A stretch of DNA of 36,477 bases from JBBIQS01 sp037442205 (GTDB lineage: Bacteria > Myxococcota > Myxococcia > Myxococcales > UBA5297). Location of the stretch: NCBI GenBank assembly GCA_037442205.1, contig JBBIQS010000079.1, positions 1 through 36,477 of the forward strand, given 5' to 3'. The notes under the pieces are model-generated. The model was not told where the DNA came from, did no database searches, and was given only the letters and a program-made list of their open reading frames with translations. Of the stretch, positions 22,742 to 31,042 are shown one piece after another (within the stretch, counting starts at the first letter, position 1; every line of letters begins with the position of its first letter). The translations under genes and the position numbers were made by a program.

Positions 22742-23385
22742 CCCCCCGCGAGCTGCGGCGCGCGCTGCGCCAGCGCAAGAAGGAACTGCGCGGCTCGCTG
22801 CCGAAGCTTCGGCGGCTGGCCCGCGAGCGGGCCGAGCAGAATCCAGCGATCCAGCGAGAGAAGAGGCGCCGCAGGATTCGCCGGACCCTGATCGTCGCCG
22901 CGCTCATCCTCCTGGCGCTGTTGCTGCGCTGCGACTGCCAACCAGCCCCGCCGCCGCCGGTGGTGGTGGTGGAGCCCGAGGTCCCCGAGCCCAAGCCCAA
23001 GCCCAAGGTGGCGCCCGCCCCGGCCAAGCGCCCGCCGCTCAAGGCCAGCCTCCCGCAGCAGCCGCGCGCCGACTTCGACAACGGGCCGCGTCGCTCGCCC
23101 AACTGGCTCGATGATTTCCGCCTGCAGGTCTCGGCACGCAGCCCGCGGCTGGCTCAGTGCTTCACCGGCACCGACGGCCCGGGGGCGCTGCGCTGGACCA
23201 CCTCGGTCAACCCCGAGAGCGGCGCGGTCTCGGATCACGACCTGGCGCCGGTCGGCCCCGGCGCCGAGCTGAGCGCCAAGCAGCGCGAATGCGTGCTCAA
23301 GGCGCTGTCCAACCCGCCGTACCGCCTGAACGAATCGGTGGCCCGCGGGCTGCCGGACCGCATCAGCCTGGTGATCGAGTTCTGA
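22738..23385 (+). CDS. TonB/AgmX-like bitopic protein with Pro-rich periplasmic linker
   Basis: A 215-residue protein, the last of the operon. A very basic cytoplasmic N-terminus (1-48) is followed by one membrane helix (TLIVAALILLALLL, about 50-64) and a Pro/Val/Lys linker (APPPPVVVVEPEVPEPKPKPK). The C-terminal domain holds LAQCFTGTDGPGALRWTTSVNPESGAVSDH and KQRECVLKALSNPPY. That pair of cysteines (C141, C185) around a short sheet resembles the AgmX/PglI C-terminal domain known from myxobacterial gliding proteins, and in general layout TonB. Such proteins reach across the periplasm and transmit motor work to outer-membrane partners. It overlaps the upstream gene by 4 bases. Confidence 0.7.
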   Translation: MTPRELRRALRQRKKELRGSLPKLRRLARERAEQNPAIQREKRRRRIRRTLIVAALILLALLLRCDCQPAPPPPVVVVEPEVPEPKPKPKVAPAPAKRPPLKASLPQQPRADFDNGPRRSPNWLDDFRLQVSARSPRLAQCFTGTDGPGALRWTTSVNPESGAVSDHDLAPVGPGAELSAKQRECVLKALSNPPYRLNESVARGLPDRISLVIEF

Positions 23386-23389
23386 CGTC

Positions 23390-23407
23390 GGGCAGCGGTC
23401 GCTGTCC
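23390..23407 (+). terminator. Possible hairpin at the end of the large operon
   Basis: GGGCAGC-GGTC-GCTGTCC begins 4 bases after the operon's last stop codon and forms a 7-base stem with one G-T pair. There is no T-tract, so it may only be a stabilising 3' hairpin. Confidence 0.3.
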
Positions 23408-23494
23408 GCCAGCGAATCGAGCCGGCCGCCTCCTCCACAGCGCCCTCGCCGTCCGGCCGCGCGACGCGAATACTCGCGCGGCTCGGAGGCTCCC

Positions 23495-24535
23495 ATGCGA
23501 CGAAAGGTCGGTCTGGTCGTGTTGCTGGCGGCGTCGTTGCCGCTGTCGGTTGCCGCGCAGCATCTGTTGGCGAATGGCCCGCTCGGCCCGCCGCCCGTTC
23601 CCGCCGACAGCCCGCAGACCGACGCCAAGATCCGGCTCGGCCAGCAGCTGTACTTCGACACCCGGCTGTCGGCCGACAACAGCCTCAGCTGCGCCACCTG
23701 CCACGACCCGCGCACCGGCTGGGCCAACCATCACCCCACCGACACCGGCATCCGCGGGCAGGTCGGCGAGCGCAACTCCGGCACCATCGTCAACGCCGCC
23801 TTCATGCGCTTCCAGTTCTGGGACGGCCGCGCCGCCTCGCTGGAGGAGCAGGCCACCGGACCCATCCACAACCCGATCGAGATGGGCGAGACGCTGGAGA
23901 ACGTGGTCAACAAGCTCAACGCCATCCCCGGCTACCGCGAGCAGTTCCAGCAGGTCTTCGGCGGCCCGGCCACCGCCGACTCCATCGCCAAGGCCATCGC
24001 CGCCTTCGAGCGCACCATCCTCTCCGGTCCCTCGCCCTACGACCGATTCGTGGCCGGCGAGACCTCGGCGCTCTCCCCCGCCGCGCAGCGCGGGCTGCGG
24101 CTCTTCGTCGGCAAGGGCCGCTGCCTGAGCTGCCACGGCGGACCCACCTTCTCCGACCAGGGCTTCCACAACCTGGGCGTCGGCTACGACAGGCCCAAGC
24201 TCGACCTGGGACGGGAGTCGATCTCTCACGACGAGCGCGACCGCGGCAGGTTCAAGACTCCCGGCCTGCGCAACGTGGCCATGACCGCCCCCTACCTGCA
24301 CAACGGCTCGGAGAAGACTCTGCGCGACGTCGTCGACTTCTACGACCGCGGCGGCATCGACAACGCCAACATCGATCCGCTGATCCTTCCGCTGCGCCTC
24401 AGCGAGGGCGAGAAGGACGACCTGGTCGCCTTCCTCGAGTCGCTCACCGGCCCCTACCCAATCCTCTCGCCTCCCGCCTTCCCGCCCGGCGGAGGTCAGC
24501 AGCCCGACGCCCTTCCCAACGGAGGCCTGCGATGA
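23495..24535 (+). CDS. Di-haem cytochrome c peroxidase (MauG/CcpA family)
   Basis: A 346-residue exported protein with signal peptide MRRKVGLVVLLAASLPLSVAAQ. Two c-type haem sites are present: SCATCH at 65-70 and CLSCH at 210-214. Family landmarks are LGQQLYFDTRLSADNSLSCATCHDP, RNSGTIVNAAF, FWDGRAASLEEQATGPIHNPIEMG, KTPGLRNVAMTAPYLHNGS and a final helix ending VAFLESLTG. These enzymes reduce hydrogen peroxide to water in the periplasm using electrons from cytochromes; MauG relatives instead oxidise proteins. The sixth-ligand region TAPYLHNGS follows the bacterial peroxidase pattern. A GGAGG-like site is 6 bases upstream. It overlaps the next gene by 4 bases, so the two form an operon. Confidence 0.9.
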   Translation: MRRKVGLVVLLAASLPLSVAAQHLLANGPLGPPPVPADSPQTDAKIRLGQQLYFDTRLSADNSLSCATCHDPRTGWANHHPTDTGIRGQVGERNSGTIVNAAFMRFQFWDGRAASLEEQATGPIHNPIEMGETLENVVNKLNAIPGYREQFQQVFGGPATADSIAKAIAAFERTILSGPSPYDRFVAGETSALSPAAQRGLRLFVGKGRCLSCHGGPTFSDQGFHNLGVGYDRPKLDLGRESISHDERDRGRFKTPGLRNVAMTAPYLHNGSEKTLRDVVDFYDRGGIDNANIDPLILPLRLSEGEKDDLVAFLESLTGPYPILSPPAFPPGGGQQPDALPNGGLR

Positions 24536-25755
24536 GAACGCTCCGCTGCCGCTCGGCCCGCCCTGCCCTGGCGGCGGCCCTGCTCTTCGCCGCGGTCCTG
24601 TCGCTGGCGCCGGCGCCGGCCCGGGCCATCCCCGCCTTCGCCCGCCAGTACGGCTTCGGCTGCTCGAACTGCCACTCCGGCTTCCCCAGGCTGAACGACT
24701 TCGGCCACCGCTTCCGGCGCAACGGGTACCGGATTCCCGGCAAGGAGTCCGAGGAGAAGACGGTGTTTGAGACCGGGGTGCCGCCCGTCGCCGCACGCGC
24801 GGCGGCGGCCTTCAACGTCGACCAGTTCCGCGCTACCCCCTCGGCCACCAACGTCAACGGCTTCCAGGTCGGCTATCTGGACCTGCTGGCCGCCGGGCTG
24901 CTGAGCCAGCGGATCGGCTTCCTGGTCGTCTATCCGCCGCCGATCCCCGAGGCGCTGGGATTGGCCGCTCAGCCGGGAAGCCTGGAGATGGCCAACGTCA
25001 TCTTCTCCGAGCCGTTCTCGACCCGGTGGCTCAACGTCCGGGCCGGGCGTTTCGAGCCGGCCTACGTGGCCTTCAGCGTCAAGCGGCAGCTGTCGGTGTC
25101 GCCGCGCGAGGCCTACGACTTCGCCTTCCCCGGCGGCCCGCCGCTCAGCCTGACGCAATCGGGCATCGAGCTCAGCGGCTACGGCGGGAAGACCGAGTAC
25201 TACGCCGGCTGGATCTCGGGCTCGCCCACCGATCGCCCGACCGACATCCCAGCCGACGTCTACGTCCGCCTCACGCAGGTGCTGGGCAACGGCGAGGGGC
25301 AGACCGCCGGCCAGCGCCTGGGAGTGGCCGCCTGGTACGGCTCGGCGCGGCCCGAGGGAGAGCCGGGCCAACCCCGCCGCGGCTATTGGCGGGTGGGCCT
25401 CGACGCCAGCCTGAACCTGGGGCATTTCAACCTGGCTCTGCAGGGTCTGCTGCTGAACGACGCGCCGGAGCTGTGGGGCGCCACCGGCCCGGTGAACAGC
25501 CTGGCCGGCTTCGCAGAGCTGAGCTGGATGCCGCGCAACGACTGGGTGGCCTTCGCCCGGTTCGACGGGGTCGTGCTGCCGGCGGCCATCGCCAGCGACC
25601 CGGTGCTGCGGGGAGGAGCCGGGGTGCGCTACTACCCGATCGACAACCTGGCGGTGCACCTGGAGTACTCGCACGCCACCGGCCAGGTGCTCATCGCGGG
25701 GCAGCCGCGCGCCACCCAGGACTTCGCCACCCTGCGGTTGGACTGGGCCTTCTGA
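24532..25755 (+). CDS. Monohaem c-type cytochrome fused to outer-membrane porin-like barrel
   Basis: A 407-residue exported protein. After the signal peptide, IPAFARQYGFGCSNCHSGFPRLNDFGHRFRRNGYRIPG (33-70) carries one CxxCH haem site (C44, C47, H48). The remainder is barrel-like, with strands such as NVRAGRFEPAYVAFSVKRQLSVS, IELSGYGGKTEYYAGWISG and AVHLEYSHATG, and ends FATLRLDWAF with a C-terminal Phe. This is the architecture of cytochrome-porin fusions, of which Cyc2 iron oxidases are the best-known example; the P-x-FAR...C-x-x-CH...FP-x-L-x-x-FG motif is shared. It should place a haem inside an outer-membrane pore. Coupling to the peroxidase upstream suggests electrons pass between the outer membrane and the periplasm. 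Whether iron is the donor is not shown. Confidence 0.75.
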   Translation: MRTLRCRSARPALAAALLFAAVLSLAPAPARAIPAFARQYGFGCSNCHSGFPRLNDFGHRFRRNGYRIPGKESEEKTVFETGVPPVAARAAAAFNVDQFRATPSATNVNGFQVGYLDLLAAGLLSQRIGFLVVYPPPIPEALGLAAQPGSLEMANVIFSEPFSTRWLNVRAGRFEPAYVAFSVKRQLSVSPREAYDFAFPGGPPLSLTQSGIELSGYGGKTEYYAGWISGSPTDRPTDIPADVYVRLTQVLGNGEGQTAGQRLGVAAWYGSARPEGEPGQPRRGYWRVGLDASLNLGHFNLALQGLLLNDAPELWGATGPVNSLAGFAELSWMPRNDWVAFARFDGVVLPAAIASDPVLRGGAGVRYYPIDNLAVHLEYSHATGQVLIAGQPRATQDFATLRLDWAF

Positions 25756-25761
25756 GGCCGC

Positions 25762-27363
25762 TCACTGCACCTGGGCCGCCTGGCCGGCGTAGAGCGTCTC
25801 GCGGATCGACCGGTCGATGTTGTCCAGGTCGACCGGCTTGACGAAGTGGGCGGCGTAGCCGGCTTCGCGGGCGCGGCGTTTGTCGCTCTCCTGGCCGAAG
25901 CCGGTCACCGCGAATGCCGGCACGCGCGCCAGCCGCGGCATCTGGTGGATCCGGCGCAGCAGCTCGTAGCCGTCGATTCCCGGCAGGCCGATGTCGGCGA
26001 GGATGATGTCCACGCTCTGGTTGGTCAGCAGCTCCAGCGCCTGCTCGCCGCTTTCGGCAGCGGTCACCGCGTACGACATCAACCCCAGGTTCTCGGCGAG
26101 CAGGGCCCGGGTGTCGGGGTTGTCCTCGACCAGCAGCACCCGGATCGCCGGCCCCTCCTTCGCCGCCTCCGCCGGATGGGCGGCCGGCGCTTCGGCCAGC
26201 GGCAGCTCGATCGTGAAGCGGCTGCCGCGCCCCGGCCCCTCGCTCTCGGCCCAGACCCGTCCGTTCTGGAGCTCGGCGAACGACTTCACCAGCGCCAGCC
26301 CGATGCCCAGCCCGGCCTTGGGGCGCGCCCCATGCCCCACCTCTCCGAACATGCGGAACAGGGTCGGCAGCCGGCTGGCCTCCAGCCCGATCCCGGTGTC
26401 CTCGACCGCGATCCGCGCCACCGCGCCGTCGGAGCTGAGGCTCACCTTGACGCTCCCGCCGGCGGGAGTGGCCTGGATGGCGTTGGTGAGGAGGTTGCCC
26501 ACCATCTGCTGGACCCGATCGGGGTCGACCTCGGCCCACACCTCCGGGGCCACCTGCGCCTCCAGCGCCAGCCCGGCGCGCTCGGCCCGCGCCTGCGACG
26601 CGGCCACCGCCGAGGCCACCGCGGAATCCAGCGCCACCAGCGACGGGTGCAGGGACAGCGTCCCGCGGACGATGCGCGACAGGTCGAGCAGGTCGTCCAC
26701 CAGCCGGGCCTGAAGCTTGGCGTTGCGCTCGACCACTTCCAGCGGCTTGGCCGCCCGCGGGTTGGTCAGGCCCATCCTGCGGATCAGGTCCACCCCGCTC
26801 TGGATGGCGGCCAGCGGGTTGCGCAGCTCGTGCGACAGCACCGCCAGGAACTGGTCCTTGGCCTGGTTGGCGCGCTGGGCCTCTTCGGCCAGCCGCTCGC
26901 GCTCGGCCATCGCCTTCTCCAGGCTGGCCGAGCGAGCGCGGACCTCCTCCTCCAGCTTCTGCTGCAGCCGGTAGAGCTGCAGGTGGGTGTGGACCCGGGC
27001 CAGCACCTCCTCGGCCTGGTAGGGCTTGGTGATGTAGTCCACCGCCCCCAGCCGGAAGCCCTGCACCTTCTCCGAGGCCTCCTGCAGCGCCGAGAGGAAG
27101 ATCACCGGGACCTCGCGGGTGCGCTCGTCGGCCTTGAGCTGGCGGCAGACCTCGAACCCGTCGAGCCCGGGCATGCGGATGTCGAGCAGCACCAGGTCCG
27201 GGGCGCGCACCCTGGCCGAGGCCAGCCCCAGCGCCCCGTCGTTGGCCGGGCGCACCATGTAGCCCGCCTGCTTGAGCAGCTCGGTCAGCAGCTTGAGCGA
27301 GCTGGGGGTGTCCTCGATGACCAGCACCTCACCCGATGAAGCCTGACGTGGCGTGGAGTCCAT
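25762..27363 (-). CDS. REC-histidine kinase-REC hybrid signalling protein
   Basis: A 533-residue soluble signalling protein. An N-terminal receiver (residues about 12-130) has the phosphoacceptor in LVLLDIRMPG (D61) and the conserved Lys in YITKP (K113). A coiled coil (about 131-170) leads to a HisKA domain with FLAVLSHELRNPL (H178), a HATPase domain with NLLTNAIQATP, VEDTGIGL and GLGIGLALVK, and a second receiver with IILADIGLPG (D457) and FVKP. All key residues are present. No membrane segment is visible. It ends 6 bases from the convergent cytochrome gene and starts 12 bases after the upstream kinase gene, so it is probably fed by that kinase. No DNA-binding output domain is present. Confidence 0.9.
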   Translation of the reverse strand: MDSTPRQASSGEVLVIEDTPSSLKLLTELLKQAGYMVRPANDGALGLASARVRAPDLVLLDIRMPGLDGFEVCRQLKADERTREVPVIFLSALQEASEKVQGFRLGAVDYITKPYQAEEVLARVHTHLQLYRLQQKLEEEVRARSASLEKAMAERERLAEEAQRANQAKDQFLAVLSHELRNPLAAIQSGVDLIRRMGLTNPRAAKPLEVVERNAKLQARLVDDLLDLSRIVRGTLSLHPSLVALDSAVASAVAASQARAERAGLALEAQVAPEVWAEVDPDRVQQMVGNLLTNAIQATPAGGSVKVSLSSDGAVARIAVEDTGIGLEASRLPTLFRMFGEVGHGARPKAGLGIGLALVKSFAELQNGRVWAESEGPGRGSRFTIELPLAEAPAAHPAEAAKEGPAIRVLLVEDNPDTRALLAENLGLMSYAVTAAESGEQALELLTNQSVDIILADIGLPGIDGYELLRRIHQMPRLARVPAFAVTGFGQESDKRRAREAGYAAHFVKPVDLDNIDRSIRETLYAGQAAQVQ

Positions 27364-27375
27364 GGGGCCTTTGTC

Positions 27376-30018
27376 CTAGCCGGGGTGCACCTCGGCTCGC
27401 AGCGCCTCGAGGATCGAGCGGTAGGAGTAGGAGCTCGCCCGCGAGCTGAGCGCGTCGGCGAGCCCGGAATCGATCTGCGAGATGCGGCCGATGAGCTCGG
27501 CCACGCGCTCCTCGTCGAGCCTCAGCGCGGCGTCCGCCAGCTCCTGGCGCAGGGCCTCCGGTACTTGCTCCAGCGCCAGCGGCCCGAGCTCGGCCTCGGG
27601 GGCAGGCTGTGCCGGCTGCGACTCCCGGCAGTACTCGACCCCCAGCAGACGGGCCATGCAGTCCAGCACATCCTCGATCCTGAAGGGCTTGCGCACGAAG
27701 TCATCCATCCCGGCGGCCAGCACCTCGTCGCGCTGGTCGGCGAAGGCCGAGGCAGTCAAGGCGGCGATCTTCACCTCTCGTCCTCCTTCCAGAGCGCGGA
27801 TCCGGCGGGTGGCCTCCAACCCGTCGAAGCCGGGAAGGCGGCGGTCCATCCAGATGAACTCGGGCCGCCACTCTTGGAACACCGCGACCGCCGCCGGCCC
27901 GTCCTGCGCCGTGCGGATCTCGAAGCCCACCCTCTCCAGCAACCGAGTGAGCAGCAGGCGGTTCTCCGGCTGGTCTTCGACGATGAGGACGCGGTAAGCC
28001 CGCTCGCCCGGTGCCAGGCCGACCACCCGCCCCCGTGCGTCGTGCGCCGGGACGATCTCCGATTCGAGCGCGGGCTCGGCAGGAATCTCCAGCCGGAACA
28101 GAGAGCCTCGCCCGAGCTCGCTCTGCAGGTGGATGCTGCCCCCCATCAGCTCGGCGTACTGCTTGGCGATGGCCAGGCCGAGCCCGCTCCCCTTGTGCTC
28201 GCCGCTCCCCACCTGGACGAAGGGCTGAAAGACGCTCGCCTGGTCCTGTTCAGCGATGCCGATGCCGGTGTCCTCGACCTCGAAGCGCAGCCTCGGCAGC
28301 GGCGAATTGCAGGCCGCCAGGCGCAGCGTCACCTGCCCGCGCTCGGTGTACTTGACGGCATTGCCCAGCAGATTCACCAGCAGCTGCCTGAGCTTGGCGG
28401 CGTCGGCGCGCACGAACTGCGGGAAGTTTTCGGCTCGCTCCAGGCACAGGCGAAGCCCCTTCTCGCCCGCCCGCTGGCCGATCAGGTCCATCACGTCCTG
28501 GACCATGTCTCCGAGGTCGAACGGCCGAGTCACCGCCACCGCCCGGCCAGACTCCACCTTGGCCATGTCGAGCACGTTGTCGATCAGGCCAAGCAGGTGG
28601 GCGCCGCTGCGGTTGATGATGTCCAAGGTCTCGCGCTGGGTCGGTCCCAGGCCGGCCTCGGTGCGCATCAGGTTGGAGAAGCCGAGGATGGCGTTCATCG
28701 GAGTGCGCAGCTCATGGCTCATGTTGGCCAGGAATGCGCTCTTGGCTCGGTTGGCCTCTTCGGCCGCCACCTTGGCTTGCCTCAACTCGGCGGTGCGCTG
28801 CTCGACCAGCACCTCGAGGTTCTCGCGGTTGGCTGCGAGCTCGCGTACCACGCGCCTGCGCTCCGTGACGTCGGAGGCCGCCACCAGCACCCGGCTCAGG
28901 CTCTGCTCGTAGTCCGGGGGGACGAACAGGCGAATCGCCAGATCCAGGTGCCTGCCGTCGAGAGAGCGCACCGTCGTCTCACAGCTGAACTGCCTCTTGC
29001 CCTCCGCCAGGAGGGCCAGAAGGTGGCGCAGTCCCTGGTAGGACTCCGGGACGAACAGCGTTTCGAGGTGGGAGGCGAGCGCCTGGCGGTCCGAGACGCC
29101 CAGCAGCAGGAAGGTCTGGTGGTTGGCGTCGCGGACTGCCACCTGGCCGACCAGCTTCCCCACCAGCTCCGGGCGATCGGCCAGGAGGCGGCGGACATCG
29201 CCGTCCCCCTCTTCGCGCAGACGCTCCAGCTCCCGGGCAACTGCGGAGAAGTCGTACTCCGAGAGCGAAATCGGGACTTCCTCGAAGAGCGAGCGATAGC
29301 GGGACTCGCTGCAGGTCAGCGCGTCGAGCATGGCGTCGAGGCTGCGGCCGAGCTGGGCGATCTCGTCCTTCCCCACCGGATGAACCCGCACCCGGTGGTC
29401 GCCGGCCTCGACCTTTCCCGCGACGGCCGCCAGGGCGCCGATCCGCCTTCCCAGCCGCCTGGCCAGCACCAGGCCCACCAGCAGCGCAATGGCCGTGGCC
29501 AGAGCCGTGAACCCCACGCTCCTGAGGGCCAGCCCGCGGTGCTGCTCGGCGATCTGCTCTCGCCCCAGTCCCACGCGCACCCAGCCGACCAGCCGGCCGT
29601 TCAGCTCGATGGGAGCGGCCACGTCGATGAGCGTGGGCTGGTCGGCCATCACTCTCCGCGCCGGCGCCGAGCGGAGCAGCTCCACGCTGTGAGGATCGGT
29701 GAGGAACTGGCCGAGGTGACCGGGGTCGCTGTGGCCTAGCACCTGTCCCGCGGGCGAAAGCACCATCGCGAAGCGCACCGAGGGATAGCCGATGAAGGAG
29801 TCGACGACCTCCTGAATGCCGGCGATGTCGTTGGCCAGGACCCACGAGCGCGCGCTGACCGACAGCGCCTCGGCCAGGGCGTAGACTTGGCGGTTGCTCT
29901 CCTCAAACGCCGCCCGTCGCTCCGTCGCCACCGAATGGACCGCGAACAGGGCGGTGAGGGCCGCGAAGGCGACGACGAAGACCACGACAAGCTGGCGAGT
30001 GAAGGACTTGCGGAGCAT
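27376..30018 (-). CDS. Membrane hybrid histidine kinase (HAMP-PAS-HisKA-HATPase-REC)
   Basis: An 880-residue inner-membrane kinase. TM1 is about residues 10-29 and TM2 about 167-186, with a periplasmic sensor of about 135 residues between them (FAMVLSPAGQVLGHSDP, then APIELNGRLVGWVRVGL, a double-CACHE/PAS-like pattern). A HAMP segment follows (187-240), then a PAS-like domain ending ASDVTERRRV. A coiled coil leads to HisKA with FLANMSHELRTPMNAILGF (H435), HATPase with NLLGNAVKYTERG, VEDTGIGIAE and GSGLGLAIAKQ, and a receiver with FIWMDRRLPGFDG (D725). The last 100 residues are helical and may be a non-canonical phosphotransfer or dimerisation region. It starts 9 bases after a PhnD-like gene, which probably supplies its ligand-binding partner. 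Confidence 0.9.
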   Translation of the reverse strand: MLRKSFTRQLVVVFVVAFAALTALFAVHSVATERRAAFEESNRQVYALAEALSVSARSWVLANDIAGIQEVVDSFIGYPSVRFAMVLSPAGQVLGHSDPGHLGQFLTDPHSVELLRSAPARRVMADQPTLIDVAAPIELNGRLVGWVRVGLGREQIAEQHRGLALRSVGFTALATAIALLVGLVLARRLGRRIGALAAVAGKVEAGDHRVRVHPVGKDEIAQLGRSLDAMLDALTCSESRYRSLFEEVPISLSEYDFSAVARELERLREEGDGDVRRLLADRPELVGKLVGQVAVRDANHQTFLLLGVSDRQALASHLETLFVPESYQGLRHLLALLAEGKRQFSCETTVRSLDGRHLDLAIRLFVPPDYEQSLSRVLVAASDVTERRRVVRELAANRENLEVLVEQRTAELRQAKVAAEEANRAKSAFLANMSHELRTPMNAILGFSNLMRTEAGLGPTQRETLDIINRSGAHLLGLIDNVLDMAKVESGRAVAVTRPFDLGDMVQDVMDLIGQRAGEKGLRLCLERAENFPQFVRADAAKLRQLLVNLLGNAVKYTERGQVTLRLAACNSPLPRLRFEVEDTGIGIAEQDQASVFQPFVQVGSGEHKGSGLGLAIAKQYAELMGGSIHLQSELGRGSLFRLEIPAEPALESEIVPAHDARGRVVGLAPGERAYRVLIVEDQPENRLLLTRLLERVGFEIRTAQDGPAAVAVFQEWRPEFIWMDRRLPGFDGLEATRRIRALEGGREVKIAALTASAFADQRDEVLAAGMDDFVRKPFRIEDVLDCMARLLGVEYCRESQPAQPAPEAELGPLALEQVPEALRQELADAALRLDEERVAELIGRISQIDSGLADALSSRASSYSYRSILEALRAEVHPG

Positions 30019-30027
30019 GGCGGCGAG

Positions 30028-30930
30028 CTAGCGTTGGACGGAGCGGACCTCCCGCTCGAAGGTGGTCAGGAAGCCCTCCACCGCCTGGCGGTAGCGCGCG
30101 TCGTCGGCGCGCTCGAAGCGGGAGAGCGGCATGCGGGCGAGGATCGCCCGGCCCTCTGGAGTGGTGTGCAGGGAGTCGAGCTCCTGGGCGACGCGCTCGG
30201 CGATGGCGGGAGGGACGTCGTCGCGGGCGACCACGCCGTTGTTGATGAGCGGCTCGGTCTCCCACTTCACCTCCAGCTCGGCAGCCTGATCCGGGTGCTC
30301 CTTCTGGAAGGCCTCCCAGGGCAGCGGCCAGGTGGCGGCCGCCGCCACTTCACCCAGGTAGACGTTGAGGATCGCGGACTCCTGGGAGCCGACGTAGACG
30401 TTCTCGACGTCGCGGTTCACGTCGACGCCGTGAGTCTGCAGGAAGTACTGCGGCATCATGGTTGCCGCCAGGGCAGTAGGGGCCGGGTAGGCCACGCGCT
30501 TGCCCTTGAGATCCTCGAACGTGCGGATGCCGGCGTCGCGGCGGACCAGGATGATTCCGGCGAACTTCTGGTCGTCGCCCATCTTGGCGATCACGTGGTA
30601 GCCATGGCTGAGCGAGTTGAAAGTCTGGTACGGGTTGGGCAGGGCGAAGTCGTACTGGCGAGAGTAGAGGCGCTTGTCGAACTCGTCGTAGTTGCGCGAG
30701 GCCTCCAGGCGGAAGCGGGCTCCGGGGACGTGCTGGTTGAGGTAGTCGATCAGCGGCCCGTAGATCTCAAAGAGCCGCTTGGGGTTGTGCAGCGGGTGGA
30801 TAGCGAAGACGTACTCGCGCTCGACCCCCCCGGGGGCCGGCCCGTATTCAGGCTCGGGAGGGATCGCTGCTCCGCGGGCCGAGCCGGCGAGCACGACTGC
30901 CATTGCCGATAGAGCGAGCGCCAGCCGCAT
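30028..30930 (-). CDS. PhnD-like periplasmic binding protein, kinase-associated
   Basis: A 300-residue exported protein of the PhnD (phosphate/phosphite/phosphonate-binding) family. The signal peptide is MRLALALSAMAVVLAGSARGAA. Landmarks include FAIHPLHNPKRLFEIYGPLIDYLNQHVPGARFRLEASRNYDEF, YDFALPNPYQTF, GIILVRRDAGIRTFEDLKGKRVAYPAPTALAATMMPQ, and then VYVGSQESAILNVYLGEVAAAATWPLPW. I chose the ATG at 30930 because GGGGA lies 8 bases upstream and a signal peptide begins there; ATGs at 30945 and 30984 are alternatives. No ABC permease or ATPase gene is nearby. Immediately downstream are two kinases, so a sensory role is more likely than transport. The ligand is unknown. Confidence 0.8.
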   Translation of the reverse strand: MRLALALSAMAVVLAGSARGAAIPPEPEYGPAPGGVEREYVFAIHPLHNPKRLFEIYGPLIDYLNQHVPGARFRLEASRNYDEFDKRLYSRQYDFALPNPYQTFNSLSHGYHVIAKMGDDQKFAGIILVRRDAGIRTFEDLKGKRVAYPAPTALAATMMPQYFLQTHGVDVNRDVENVYVGSQESAILNVYLGEVAAAATWPLPWEAFQKEHPDQAAELEVKWETEPLINNGVVARDDVPPAIAERVAQELDSLHTTPEGRAILARMPLSRFERADDARYRQAVEGFLTTFEREVRSVQR

Positions 30931-31042
30931 AGGGTAGTTCCCCATGCCCAACAGTGCGCGGCGCGCGGTGGATTCCGGGGCCATGCTTGGCCGGAGGGCG
31001 GCAAAACTTGCCTCGCGGCGGCCGCTGCGGCATCACCGTGGG

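Noticed and set aside
30028..30930. Phosphonate ABC transporter operon
   Set aside because: No permease or ATPase gene is present on either side; the neighbours are kinases and a methyltransferase.
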